Assembly (NCBI GenBank): GCA_031272035.1
Contig: JAISUO010000049.1
Coordinates: forward strand, 1-49,039
Direction: 5' to 3'
From: Synergistaceae bacterium
GTDB lineage: Bacteria > Synergistota > Synergistia > Synergistales > Aminobacteriaceae
DNA length: 49,039 nucleotides
Within the stretch, counting starts at the first letter, position 1, and each line of letters opens with the position of its first letter. Of the stretch, positions 1 through 7,989 are shown one piece after another. The notes under the pieces were generated by a model. That model did not search any database, had not been told where the DNA came from, and was given only the letters and a program-made list of their open reading frames with translations. The position numbers were made by a program, and so were the translations under genes.

Positions 1-96
1 AGCTCCAATGGGCAAAGTAAAAAATAAGTGCTATGCATGGATATGAACCAGATTACGTATTACAATATGCTTACAATATTGAAGGAGGTTGTGGCT

Positions 97-378
97 ATGG
101 GCGATACGATTAACCTTAGTATCCGAATGGACAGGGAACTGAAAGAGCAGGCGGAAAATCTGTTCTCCGAACTTGGCATGAATATGACGACCGCGTTTAA
201 TATTTTTGTACGGCAGTCTGTAAGGCAGGGCAAGATACCGTTTGAAATTTCTCTTGTAAAACCCAACGCAGTGACAATTTCCGCTTTAGAAGAAATTGCG
301 GATATGCGAGCTGGCAGAATACCGAAACAGTCGGCATCTGTTGCTGATTTTGCAAAGGAAATGGATGTTTCCGGATGA
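97..378 (+). CDS. RelB/DinJ-family antitoxin
   Basis: Antitoxin of a type II toxin-antitoxin pair. It should bind and neutralise the ribosome-dependent mRNA endonuclease encoded next, and repress its own promoter through a ribbon-helix-helix fold. The 93-residue product starts INLSIRMDRELKEQAENLF, followed by MNMTTAFNIFVRQSV, the usual DinJ/RelB ribbon-helix-helix signature. The C-terminal tail (about 60-93) would be the toxin-binding part. I chose ATG 97 because GAAGGAGG lies just upstream at 81-88; a GTG at 28 would add 23 unconserved residues. The stop overlaps the toxin ATG (ATGA at 375-378), showing translational coupling. The family is certain from sequence; activity is inferred. Confidence 0.9.
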   Translation: MGDTINLSIRMDRELKEQAENLFSELGMNMTTAFNIFVRQSVRQGKIPFEISLVKPNAVTISALEEIADMRAGRIPKQSASVADFAKEMDVSG

Positions 379-646
379 GGACGCCTGTTTATGCCACGCA
401 GTTCAAGCGGGATTTCAGGCGCTGCCAAAACGCAATTATCCTTTACAGAAACTGCTTGCGGTCATGAGCGAGCTTGAAAACGAAATTCCGCTGCCGCCAA
501 TTTACAAAGAACACTCACTGCAGGGTGAATATGCCGGTTCGCTGGAGTGTCATATCGAACCGGATTGGCTGCTGATTTACCAAATTGATGATGACATCAG
601 GGAAGTTTACTTTGTTCGAACTGGGACTCACAGTGACCTGTTTTGA
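375..646 (+). pseudogene. YafQ-family toxin, frameshifted
   Basis: mRNA interferase of the YafQ/RelE superfamily, partner of the upstream DinJ-like antitoxin. From ATG 375 the frame reads MRTPVYATQFKRDFRRCQ, the normal YafQ start, then runs into a TGA after about 29 codons. The rest of the toxin continues in the +2-shifted frame from about 427: RNYPLQKLLAVMSELE, KEHSLQGEY, ECHIEPDWLLIYQI and RTGTHSDLF, ending at 644-646. The histidines and aspartate used by YafQ (KEH, ECHIEPDW, TGTH) are all present. An A-run of four at 427-430 needs one more A to restore CAA AAA CGC, so a single-base deletion or a sequencing error explains the break. Without the shift the ORF would be a typical 90-residue toxin. 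Confidence 0.85.
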
Positions 647-659
647 GCAGGACTGGCCG

Positions 660-768
660 CAGGATACGAAGCCCCTCCGTGCAGGTCATACCGCCGCCCA
701 GGACGCAGCCCCAACACTTTTACCCGCTTCAACTCGTCTATGCTCAATGTCACTCGCTCCCGTTTCAT
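660..768 (-). pseudogene. transposase N-terminal remnant (ISNCY-like?)
   Basis: On the minus strand, ATG 768 opens MKRERVTLSIDELKRVKVL, which resembles the helix-turn-helix start of ISNCY-type transposases. The match then continues only after a frame change, as GGGMTCTEGLRIL at about 700-660, close to the family's G-R-M-T-x-x-E-A-A-R-I-L stretch. Nothing further is recognisable toward the toxin gene. Just upstream of the ATG the motif AATGTCC occurs twice within about 40 bases, as often seen at IS ends. This is probably the decayed edge of an insertion element; it is too short for certainty. Confidence 0.33.
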
Positions 769-839
769 GCGGACATTTTCCCTGACGAGTTACAGTAGGA
801 CATTATCACAGACGAACAACACACAGCTTCTGGAGACAC

Positions 840-868
840 TTGACACAAAACTGCAACTATAGCAAAAT
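840..868 (+). promoter_or_regulatory. candidate sigma70-type promoter for dctP operon
   Basis: A perfect -35 TTGACA at 840-845 is followed after 17 bases by CAAAAT (863-868), a 4/6 match to the -10 box. It lies 50 bases upstream of the TRAP binding-protein start. The -10 is weak, so this is a candidate only. Confidence 0.45.
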
Positions 869-917
869 AACATTACTTTTCTATAAATTACAAAAAAGAA
901 AGAGAAGGACACATCTG

Positions 918-1970
918 ATGAAAACGGAGAAAAGGTGTATAACCACGGCAATACTGTTCTTGGCGTTGGCGATTCTGTTACTCGGATACGGGACCTTAGG
1001 AGCAACTGCCAGTGGGGCTGCCGATGTAAACAATGATGTTGGAAGTGTCACCTTCAAATTTGCTTTTGTATCGTCTCAGGCGTTGTCAGATGAAGCCCAC
1101 GGGCTTATTGCAGACGAGATCGAGCGCCTTTCTGGCGGGAAAATGAAAGTAGAGCGTTACTTGCAGGGACAGCTCTACACCGACGACAATGACGGCGTAA
1201 TCGCGGTATCGGAAGGCAGTTGTGAGATGCTTATCATGGGAGACCTTATGATAAGCGGTGCAGTTCCAGAAGTAGCAGGATTCGGACAAATTCCTTTCGC
1301 TTTCAATTCACCGGAGCATTGTGAGAGATTCTGGCGAACTGTTGCGGATCGATGCAACGAAAAGATGATTGAAAAGCAAGGGGTCAGGATTCTAATGGAT
1401 TCCCTTGAATTGCGTGGTCCCCGCATGATAGTGGCCAATAAACCGATACTTGGGCCGAAGGACTTCAAAGGCGTGAAATTTCGTTTACCAGGTATTGCAG
1501 CGGCAGTTGCTGCATTTAACGCTCTTGGGGTAAGCCCCTTAACTTCCTCCTGGTCCGAAGTCTACCAGATCCTCCAAAGCGGCGTCGCAGAAGCTTGTGA
1601 ATCTCCTTTGTCCACTTTTGACTCTATTTCGGTGTACGAAGTCGCTAAATACGCCATGCTGACTAACCATACGTATTCTTTCCGTGCGGCTCACGTAAAT
1701 GAAAAATGGTGGCAGAGTCTTTCCGATGCCCAGCATAATATCATCCTCCAGGCGGTAAAAACCGGTTTTACACTCTTCAATGAAAAAGAAGCCAAAGGAG
1801 ATTCCGAGATAGCGAAGAAGTGGGAACAGAAGGGCATGAAAGTCTACCAAAACAGCGAAATCGATGTTGAAGGTATCAAAAATACCGTCACTCCCATCAT
1901 CCTTGAGAAATACAAAAATGAGTGGGATATGACTGTATGGGACATCATTCAGAAGACAAAAGACGCGTAA
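918..1970 (+). CDS. TRAP transporter substrate-binding protein (DctP family)
   Basis: Periplasmic solute receptor of a tripartite ATP-independent periplasmic transporter; it delivers an organic or sugar acid to the membrane subunits encoded next. It has 350 residues. The first 30 form a signal peptide (basic MKTEKR, then hydrophobic AILFLALAILLLGYG). The mature part shows the DctP pattern, including SVTFKFAFVSSQ, GGKMKVERYLQGQLY, and the substrate-site region LRGPRMIVANKPI followed by FKGVKFRLPG, where the family's carboxylate-binding arginine sits. I start at ATG 918, preceded by GAGAAGGAC; an upstream TTG at 840 would bury the signal peptide behind 26 residues. The two mannonate dehydratase-like genes downstream suggest a sugar-acid substrate (inference). 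Confidence 0.92.
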   Translation: MKTEKRCITTAILFLALAILLLGYGTLGATASGAADVNNDVGSVTFKFAFVSSQALSDEAHGLIADEIERLSGGKMKVERYLQGQLYTDDNDGVIAVSEGSCEMLIMGDLMISGAVPEVAGFGQIPFAFNSPEHCERFWRTVADRCNEKMIEKQGVRILMDSLELRGPRMIVANKPILGPKDFKGVKFRLPGIAAAVAAFNALGVSPLTSSWSEVYQILQSGVAEACESPLSTFDSISVYEVAKYAMLTNHTYSFRAAHVNEKWWQSLSDAQHNIILQAVKTGFTLFNEKEAKGDSEIAKKWEQKGMKVYQNSEIDVEGIKNTVTPIILEKYKNEWDMTVWDIIQKTKDA

Positions 1971-1990
1971 CTTCAGCTCACTCCCTTTGA

Positions 1991-2025
1991 AAGCGGCTTG
2001 GAAAGACCCTTCCGAGCCGCTTTTT
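1991..2025 (+). terminator. intra-operon hairpin between dctP and dctQ
   Basis: A 13-bp stem (1991-2003 with 2010-2022, one G-T pair) closes a six-base loop and is followed by TTTTTC. It stands between the binding protein and the small permease, so it likely acts as a partial terminator or 3' stabiliser that keeps binding-protein transcript in excess. Confidence 0.75.
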
Positions 2026-2048
2026 CTTTACAGAAAGAAGGCCCCGTT

Positions 2049-2558
2049 GTGAAATTTATGAACAAGGTAAAAAAGCTTGTGCTAAATATTTCTATTACCA
2101 TGTTTGTTATAGAAATAATCATAACACTTTTTCAAATCACAAGCCGGAACATTATTGGAAGGTCTTACGCGGAAATCGAAGAAATTGCAATAATCCTGCT
2201 CCCATGGTTCGGATTCTTCTGCGCAACGTACACACTTTATCGAGGAAACCATGTTCAGATCGAGTTCTTTTATTTCAAAATGCCCCGAAATCTCCAACGA
2301 ATTATTTTCTTGTTGACACAGGTGGTGCTTTTCATCTTAGTATCCACGATAGCCATCTACAGTATCAGGCTCTCCATTCGCCAATGGAACCTGAGCACTC
2401 CGTCACTCGGTTTACCAAACGGAATCAGGTATCTGGGGTTCCCCATTGTTACCCCATTTATGCTACTGCTTTTCGGCCACAATATCAGACGCACTTTTAA
2501 AGAAGAGTTCAACGATAACCAGGGGCTGAGTGAAATCCCAGCGAAAGGAGAAAATTAG
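2049..2558 (+). CDS. TRAP transporter small permease (DctQ family)
   Basis: Small integral membrane subunit of the TRAP transporter; it contacts the large permease and the loaded binding protein. About 169 residues with four hydrophobic segments: around KLVLNISITMFVIEIIITL, IAIILLPWFGFFCATYTLY, IIFLLTQVVLFILVSTIAIY and the C-terminal FPIVTPFMLLLF. The segment GNHVQIEFFY is the characteristic DctQ loop. I prefer GTG 2049, six bases after AGAAAGAAGG; ATG 2058 is an alternative three codons later. An upstream in-frame ATG-like start near 1998 falls inside the hairpin and is rejected. dctM begins three bases after the stop. Confidence 0.88.
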   Translation: MKFMNKVKKLVLNISITMFVIEIIITLFQITSRNIIGRSYAEIEEIAIILLPWFGFFCATYTLYRGNHVQIEFFYFKMPRNLQRIIFLLTQVVLFILVSTIAIYSIRLSIRQWNLSTPSLGLPNGIRYLGFPIVTPFMLLLFGHNIRRTFKEEFNDNQGLSEIPAKGEN

Positions 2559-2561
2559 TTT

Positions 2562-3860
2562 ATGGCCGGCGATTACCTGTTCTTCATAATCGCGTTTTTC
2601 CTTTTATTAATCGTATTGCGCGTGCCTATCGCTTTTTCGATGCTTATATCCTGCTTTGCGTTCATCCTTCTCTCGGGACGGTTGCCCCTCAGCAATATCT
2701 CCCAGGGAATGGTGTCGGGGCTCGGTAATTATGCGGTCATGGCATCTCCTTTTTTTATTTTAGTAAGCTATGTGATGAACCATGCTGGTGTCACGGAACA
2801 ACTCTTCGAATTTGCCAATTGCCTGGTGGGGCACATCAAAGGCGGTCTCGCGCACGTTAACGTACTGGCCAGCCTTATTTTTGCCGGAATGTCAGGTTCC
2901 GCAAATGCCGATGCGGCGGGGCTCGGCAATATCGAAATCCACGCCATGAAAGAAAAAGGGTTCGACGCCGATTTTGCTGTCGGTATAACTGCTGCGTCCA
3001 GTACAATAGGGCCGATATTTCCTCCTTCCAACCCCATGGTGTATGTCGGCATCTTTGCTAACGTCTCCATCGGAGCTATGTTCTACGGAGGCGTGGTTGT
3101 TGGGGTTCTCATGGCGTTGTTCATGTGCGTGACGGTATACGTTATCGCTCGAAAACGTAATTATCCCGTAGAAAAACGCGCAACGATGAAGCAATTATGG
3201 AAATCTTTCAGAGACGGATTTTGGGCGCTGCTGACGCCAGTAATCCTTTTGTACTGCCTCCAGAATGGCAATATCACACCTACAGAAGCTGGCGCTTTTG
3301 CTTTCGTATATGCTCTGTTCATAAGCATGTTCATCTACAAAAAATTGAAATTCCGGGATCTTTACGGTATTTTCGAACAGGCCGTTAACTCCGTCGGGAT
3401 CGTCCTCCTTTTTGTGAGTACAGGTAAAGTGTTCACATGGGCGCTGGGAGACCAGCAAGTAGGAGAAACCGTCGCCAGGTTCCTTTTTTCCCTGTCCCAG
3501 AACCCCTGGGTAGTCTTGCTGCTAATCAACTTATTTCTTCTCTTTTTGGGTACATTCATGGAAACTGTGGCGGCAATTACCATAGCTGCGCCAATTCTTT
3601 TCCCTATTGCCAGATCTCTTGGCATCAATCCAGTACAGTTCGGGGTAATATTTGTGTTGAATCTCATGATCGGTCTGTTGACACCGCCAATGGCAATCTG
3701 TCTATCGATAACCTCTAAAATCGGAGGGATCAGCTTTGAACGGGCATTTAAAGCTGTCACACCCTACTACATCGCTTTGTTGCTTGTCCTGTTGCTGATA
3801 AACCTGTTCCCGATTCTGACACTTGGCTTGCCACACCTGCTTCTCGGCGGCTATATGTGA
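2562..3860 (+). CDS. TRAP transporter large permease (DctM family)
   Basis: Main sodium-coupled transport channel of the TRAP system, in the inner membrane. The 432 residues are almost wholly hydrophobic, about 12 helices, a normal DctM length. The family signatures are visible: GMSGSANADAAGLGNIEI in the first half with TIGPIFPPSNPMV, and GTFMETVAAITIAAPI and IGLLTPPMAI in the second, which form the two substrate/sodium-binding halves. It starts at ATG 2562 behind GCGAAAGGAG. It follows dctQ immediately, and the next gene is 113 bases away in the same direction, so the dehydratase genes may be co-transcribed. Confidence 0.93.
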   Translation: MAGDYLFFIIAFFLLLIVLRVPIAFSMLISCFAFILLSGRLPLSNISQGMVSGLGNYAVMASPFFILVSYVMNHAGVTEQLFEFANCLVGHIKGGLAHVNVLASLIFAGMSGSANADAAGLGNIEIHAMKEKGFDADFAVGITAASSTIGPIFPPSNPMVYVGIFANVSIGAMFYGGVVVGVLMALFMCVTVYVIARKRNYPVEKRATMKQLWKSFRDGFWALLTPVILLYCLQNGNITPTEAGAFAFVYALFISMFIYKKLKFRDLYGIFEQAVNSVGIVLLFVSTGKVFTWALGDQQVGETVARFLFSLSQNPWVVLLLINLFLLFLGTFMETVAAITIAAPILFPIARSLGINPVQFGVIFVLNLMIGLLTPPMAICLSITSKIGGISFERAFKAVTPYYIALLLVLLLINLFPILTLGLPHLLLGGYM

Positions 3861-3973
3861 TCTTGAGAGAAAAGTCCGGACGAACGCTGCTGTTAGCCCT
3901 CCATGCCATGAGGGGGACGGTTTGTAACACCCAGATAGCAAGAACAACGTATTCCACACTGTGAGGTGTCTTC

Positions 3974-5017
3974 ATGAAACACAACATTAGGATGGTTGTC
4001 AGCCAATTCCAGGTATTTGACGAAGAAATGGCTGCTTTCGCAACTCAGTTAGGCATACATGAAATCCAAATGAATACTCCCGCGCTGCCAGGGGAAAAAG
4101 TATGGGCTTTTGAGGACATAAAAGACCTGAAAGACAGAATACAACACCATGGACTCAAGTTAGTCATGATCGAAAACATACCCCTGATATTTTATGACAG
4201 GGTAATTTTAGGCCTGCCGGGACGTGACGAACAGATTGCAAATTACATTACTACTATACGTAACCTGGCACGGCTTGATATCAGGCTTTTCGGTCATCAC
4301 TTTTCCCCAACCTTTGTGTGGCGCACGGACGACAAAGCACTTGGGCGAGGTAATTCAAAAGTCTCGGAATTTCGCCTTGAAAATCTGCGTGTTAATTCGA
4401 ATGCTTTTACAGAGCTGATGAGACGCAAACGCCATTTACTGGACTACGATGTGTTCGAGGTTGCCAGGGGATTGACGACGGAACATTTGTTTGAGAATTA
4501 CGCGTACTTTATGAAAGCCGTCACACCCGTGGCGGAAGAAGAAGGCGTCAAATTATTGTTACATCCCGATGACCCACCGTTAAAGGAATTCAATGGAATA
4601 CAACGCATGGTCACCTCCAGGGAGGACTATGAGAAGGCAATGGTCGTCGCCAACAGTGACGCATGGGGAGCTAACCTCTGTCTTGGATGCTGCTCGGAAA
4701 TGGGTGGAGCGGACGCGGTCAGGGATTTGATCCGGTTCTTTACAAAAAATCACCGCCTATATAGTGTGCATTTTCGTGATGTTCAGGGTATTCTACCCAA
4801 TTTTAAGGAATGTTTCTTGGGTGAGGGCAACTTCAACCCGGCAGAAATTATAAAGCTCCTTGCCGAAGAGGGATTTGAGGGACTGATCATGGAAGACCAT
4901 GTAGCGCACATGGATTTTGATTCTTTATACGGCCACAGGGCGCGGGCACATGAACTTGGGTACATCAAAGGCATGTTGAACATGCTGGATTTTGTTCCGT
5001 CAGTACCCCATGCCTGA
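3974..5017 (+). CDS. mannonate dehydratase-like protein (UxuA family), copy 1
   Basis: TIM-barrel metalloenzyme related to UxuA, which dehydrates D-mannonate to 2-keto-3-deoxygluconate in hexuronate breakdown. The 347-residue protein retains the four UxuA metal ligands by pattern: H197 (LLLHPDDPP), C236 (NLCLGCC), H266 (VHFRDVQG) and D308 (MEDHVAHM). It starts at ATG 3974 behind GAGGTG. It lies downstream of the TRAP genes and is followed after 48 bases by a second, divergent copy. Family membership is clear, but mannonate itself is not assured: the N-terminal half differs from classical UxuA and no uxuB, kdgK or uxaC is nearby. Confidence 0.8.
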   Translation: MKHNIRMVVSQFQVFDEEMAAFATQLGIHEIQMNTPALPGEKVWAFEDIKDLKDRIQHHGLKLVMIENIPLIFYDRVILGLPGRDEQIANYITTIRNLARLDIRLFGHHFSPTFVWRTDDKALGRGNSKVSEFRLENLRVNSNAFTELMRRKRHLLDYDVFEVARGLTTEHLFENYAYFMKAVTPVAEEEGVKLLLHPDDPPLKEFNGIQRMVTSREDYEKAMVVANSDAWGANLCLGCCSEMGGADAVRDLIRFFTKNHRLYSVHFRDVQGILPNFKECFLGEGNFNPAEIIKLLAEEGFEGLIMEDHVAHMDFDSLYGHRARAHELGYIKGMLNMLDFVPSVPHA

Positions 5018-5065
5018 AGGCAGAACCGTTATTTGTAAAGCTTTTTCGATAGAGGAGTCAATGGG

Positions 5066-6100
5066 ATGAATTTCGTAAAAGAATACCACGGAAACTCTAA
5101 CATCAAAATCAGTAACAGAATCGACGCGGAAGAAAGCGATGACTTTTTACAGTTTTTGCAGCAGATGGGTATCGATTGTTGCTATGCCTGGATAAAGACA
5201 GACCAGGATAATTACGATTTTCTGGCGCGGCTTAAGGAGCGTACCGCAAAGTATCATCTCAACCTGTTCAACTTAGGCAGCCTCGATTACGCCAAATCCT
5301 ACGCTGTCCATCGAGGTCTGCCAGAACGGGACAGAGACATTGAACGGCTGAATAATTTTATCAACGTTCTCGGAAAGATCGGCGTACCTACAACAACTAT
5401 CACATGGGAATCACAACATGCCTACGCGACATCGCCGGAAGGCTGGGTGGTAAAATCTGGACAGCCCAGGTATCAGATCACGACCCGTGGCGGAGCGCCG
5501 ACGCGCCTTTATGACCAACAAACAGTGGATGCCGACCCTCTCTCAAAAAAACTGCTTGTGACGAAGGAAGAAACATGGGCGAATTTCGAATACTTCGTAA
5601 AAGCTACCGTGCCAACCGCAGAAGAAAGTAAGGTGAGAATCTGCCTCCATCCGAATGACCCACCCGTTCCCAGTTCTTTGGGAGTCGCAACTCTCATTGA
5701 AAACATCGACGACTACAGGCGGGCCTTCGAAATCGCTGAAAGCGATTTCTTCGGCATGGAATTTTGCTGCGGCTGTTGGTTGGAGGGAGGACGCGCTCAC
5801 TTCTCAGATATTTTTCAGGCTATCCAAGAATTTGTAAAGGCCGGTAAGGTTTCGATTGTACATTTTCGCAATGTATCTGGTACGCTTCCATATTTCATTG
5901 AAACATTTGTGGATGACGGGTATGCGGATATGTACCAGATTATGAAAACCTTTGTGGAGGCCGGTTACAATGGGACGATGATCTATGATCATAGTCCCGA
6001 TATGACTACTGGGTTGGCTGCCCAGACCGCTTTCGCCATCGGATATATAAAAGCACTCAGACAGGCAGCGCAAAGCGAAGTACATAGAGGAATTCAATAG
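5066..6100 (+). CDS. mannonate dehydratase-like protein (UxuA family), copy 2
   Basis: Second UxuA-family TIM-barrel protein, 344 residues. The metal-ligand pattern is again intact: H195 (CLHPNDPP), C234 (EFCCGCW), H266 (VHFRNVSG) and D308 (IYDHSPDM). Outside these motifs it is strongly diverged from the first copy, so this is not a recent duplication; the two may act on different sugar acids or form a hetero-oligomer. ATG 5066 follows GAGGAG (5052-5057) with good spacing. It is the last gene of the AT-richer TRAP block and is followed by a hairpin at 6143. The substrate is not determined by sequence. Confidence 0.78.
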   Translation: MNFVKEYHGNSNIKISNRIDAEESDDFLQFLQQMGIDCCYAWIKTDQDNYDFLARLKERTAKYHLNLFNLGSLDYAKSYAVHRGLPERDRDIERLNNFINVLGKIGVPTTTITWESQHAYATSPEGWVVKSGQPRYQITTRGGAPTRLYDQQTVDADPLSKKLLVTKEETWANFEYFVKATVPTAEESKVRICLHPNDPPVPSSLGVATLIENIDDYRRAFEIAESDFFGMEFCCGCWLEGGRAHFSDIFQAIQEFVKAGKVSIVHFRNVSGTLPYFIETFVDDGYADMYQIMKTFVEAGYNGTMIYDHSPDMTTGLAAQTAFAIGYIKALRQAAQSEVHRGIQ

Positions 6101-6142
6101 AAGCCTAAAGCTTGCAGATCTCCCACTGTCCTCCAATGGATT

Positions 6143-6181
6143 GGACTTCGAGAGGCCTTGATCCTGAAGTCCCGTATTTTT
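6143..6181 (+). terminator. probable terminator after the UxuA-like pair
   Basis: GGACTTC (6143-6149) pairs with GAAGTCC (6166-6172), with a short inner AGG/CCT pairing, then CGTATTTTTAT. It ends the TRAP/dehydratase block. Apart from this and the promoter at 6349, the 343-base gap 6101-6443 is AT-rich with no gene seen. Confidence 0.55.
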
Positions 6182-6348
6182 ATATCTATGTGTGATAAGG
6201 CTTGGAAGTACAGGGTGAACCAATTTGGTCATAAATATAAAATATATTCTATGAATTGATCTTTCGGTCGACGTACATAGTCCTTGCAATTGTTGCTGGC
6301 TTCATAGATCTATTTTCTCGGGACTTCCTGCACAAAGTGACACGCATA

Positions 6349-6377
6349 TTGTCAACAGTGACCGAACATATTATAAT
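6349..6377 (+). promoter_or_regulatory. sigma70-type promoter for the LarA/SSS operon
   Basis: TTGTCA (6349-6354), exactly 17 bases, then a perfect TATAAT (6372-6377), 66 bases upstream of the first gene of the 6444-12173 operon. This is the best consensus promoter in the window. Confidence 0.85.
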
Positions 6378-6443
6378 TTTTAAATCTTATCTATATGTCG
6401 ACATCATACATAACACAAATAATAATGAAAGGTGGTTGAGTGA

Positions 6444-6884
6444 ATGAGGTTTATGCACACGAAACTGACGGAGTTTTACGAGAAACTGCGCCGGGCGGCG
6501 TGCAAGGTCCCTGGCAAGGAGTTTGAAGTGACGGGCCTGGAAAACCTTCGGACAGCCAAAATGCAATCCGTGGCCACCGGACGCATTGAGGAAACCATTC
6601 AGCAACTGGTGGAGCGTCCGGACGTCCAGAGGGTAGAGGCGCATTTCATGAACCTGATCCCGGAAACGGAACACACCCTCGTCCTGCGAGCTTACGGCCC
6701 CAACGGAGAGAAGGTCAAAGCCATTTTGCGCGAAATCACCATTTTCCACGAGACGGAGGAGGCGGAACTCGCCGGTTTTACCGACGTGGAGGATAAGCGA
6801 CTGCCGCTGAAATTTTACCACCCTGTCGAAAGTTTACCCCTGACGGGCTACGAAGACATCGACGCTCGAGCGAAAAAAGACTGA
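6444..6884 (+). CDS. uncharacterised 146-residue protein, first gene of the LarA/SSS operon
   Basis: I do not recognise this protein. It is soluble, charged, rich in Glu/Arg/Lys, with no signal peptide or membrane segment. An N-terminal helix-rich stretch (HTKLTEFYEKLRRAACKV) is followed by mixed alpha/beta sequence (EAHFMNLIPETEHTLVLRAYG; VKAILREITIFHETEEAEL) ending in a basic tail. A single Cys sits in RRAACKV. ATG 6444 follows AAAGGTGG. It lies 16 bases before the next gene and directly behind the promoter at 6349, so it is co-transcribed with the downstream genes. It could be a subunit or accessory of the 341-residue neighbour. Confidence 0.75.
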   Translation: MRFMHTKLTEFYEKLRRAACKVPGKEFEVTGLENLRTAKMQSVATGRIEETIQQLVERPDVQRVEAHFMNLIPETEHTLVLRAYGPNGEKVKAILREITIFHETEEAELAGFTDVEDKRLPLKFYHPVESLPLTGYEDIDARAKKD

Positions 6885-6900
6885 AGAAAGGAGGATAACC

Positions 6901-7926
6901 ATGGGTAAATTGAGGTACCGCCTCATCGCCGAGGGGATGTTGGAGGACAAGTTCATTCCGCTGACCATCGCCTACATCGACGTCAGGGACATCCGCAGGG
7001 CAGGCACGACTATCCAGGAGGCCATTCTGGCTGTGGGAAAAGCCTGTGGAGGGCCCTGCGGCATCAACATCTTCGACATGGAGGCCGTCACCACCACCAG
7101 CGACGGACTTATGGCCCCGGGTGCAATCATTTGCATGGCCGCCATGGACAGAGGAATACTCAACAAAGATTTCGGCACGCTGTTCATGGCGGAGATGCCC
7201 TACTCCAGAGAGCGCGTCGAAAAGGAGCCCCACCTGATCCAGTGGGAAAAGCGCTACTCCGGCAGGAGGCTCTTCAGAGGACCAAAACCGGCGACCAAAA
7301 GTATCCCAAAGCACCAGGCGGTCATGACCGGACGAGCTAACAACAACAATTCCGCCACGGAAATGATGAACATAGCCACCATGGAGGAGATTCTGCTTCC
7401 CATCCTGGGCCAGATCCAGTGCGTCCTGGGCGATGGCGACGTGCTGGTGGGGTACTGCGGAGGGGAAATTTCGGTGGGCATCGGCATGGTGGTTCCCGAA
7501 CTGTACGGGCGCGTCTTTCAGGTGCCGCTCTTCAAAGCCGGAGACACATCGCACAATTCCGGCCCGTACTCAAGAACTCTCAAAAGCGACATCCAATGCA
7601 TTGTTTCCGACAAGGCCTTTTTGGCGGAACACGTTCTCAACGCCATCGACGACGGCTGCGTTCCAGGGCGGATCATCGGAGGCTCGCCGGCGGTGTTGTC
7701 GGTGGCCCGGCATTACCACGCCGAAATCGACTATGACAACATCACCCCAAGGGCGTGGCTGGAACTGAGCAGCGTCGGCATCACCAGGGAAACATTACAG
7801 AAACCCACGCCCAAACTCAGCCGCGAGGAAATTTTGACCCGCGCCGACGAGATCATCCCCGGCGTGGACAAACCCTCGAAGCTTCCCGTGTCGAAAGTCG
7901 CTAAAGAGACGGAGATTGAAGTTTAA
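6901..7926 (+). CDS. uncharacterised 341-residue protein, probable enzyme
   Basis: Not recognised. It is a soluble 341-residue protein with glycine-rich, conserved-looking motifs suggesting an enzyme: GKACGGPCGINIFDMEAVTT (about 49-68), SDGLMAPGAIICMAAMDRG, TGRANNNNSATEMMNIATM, LGDGDVLVGYCGGEISVGIG and AGDTSHNSGPYSRTL. The Cys-Gly-Gly-Pro-Cys and Tyr-Cys-Gly-Gly segments could hold a metal or a thiol nucleophile. ATG 6901 follows a perfect GAAAGGAGG. The first gene lies 16 bases upstream and the symporter 63 bases downstream. Given the transporter and the LarA-like protein, a role in converting an imported hydroxy acid or related compound is plausible, but that is context only. Confidence 0.75.
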   Translation: MGKLRYRLIAEGMLEDKFIPLTIAYIDVRDIRRAGTTIQEAILAVGKACGGPCGINIFDMEAVTTTSDGLMAPGAIICMAAMDRGILNKDFGTLFMAEMPYSRERVEKEPHLIQWEKRYSGRRLFRGPKPATKSIPKHQAVMTGRANNNNSATEMMNIATMEEILLPILGQIQCVLGDGDVLVGYCGGEISVGIGMVVPELYGRVFQVPLFKAGDTSHNSGPYSRTLKSDIQCIVSDKAFLAEHVLNAIDDGCVPGRIIGGSPAVLSVARHYHAEIDYDNITPRAWLELSSVGITRETLQKPTPKLSREEILTRADEIIPGVDKPSKLPVSKVAKETEIEV

Positions 7927-7989
7927 CCAGGGCCGTGGGTCATGGACCCGTTAAAAAAGCGGAATTTCAAAACTATGAGGTGATTATAT

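Noticed and set aside
3890-3920. CCCTC/GAGGG dyad between dctM and the first dehydratase
   Set aside because: Short, no T-run; probably chance, and the genes may be co-transcribed.
7927-7989. GGGTC/GACCC hairpin between the 341-residue gene and the symporter
   Set aside because: Five pairs only and followed by an A-run, so not a terminator.
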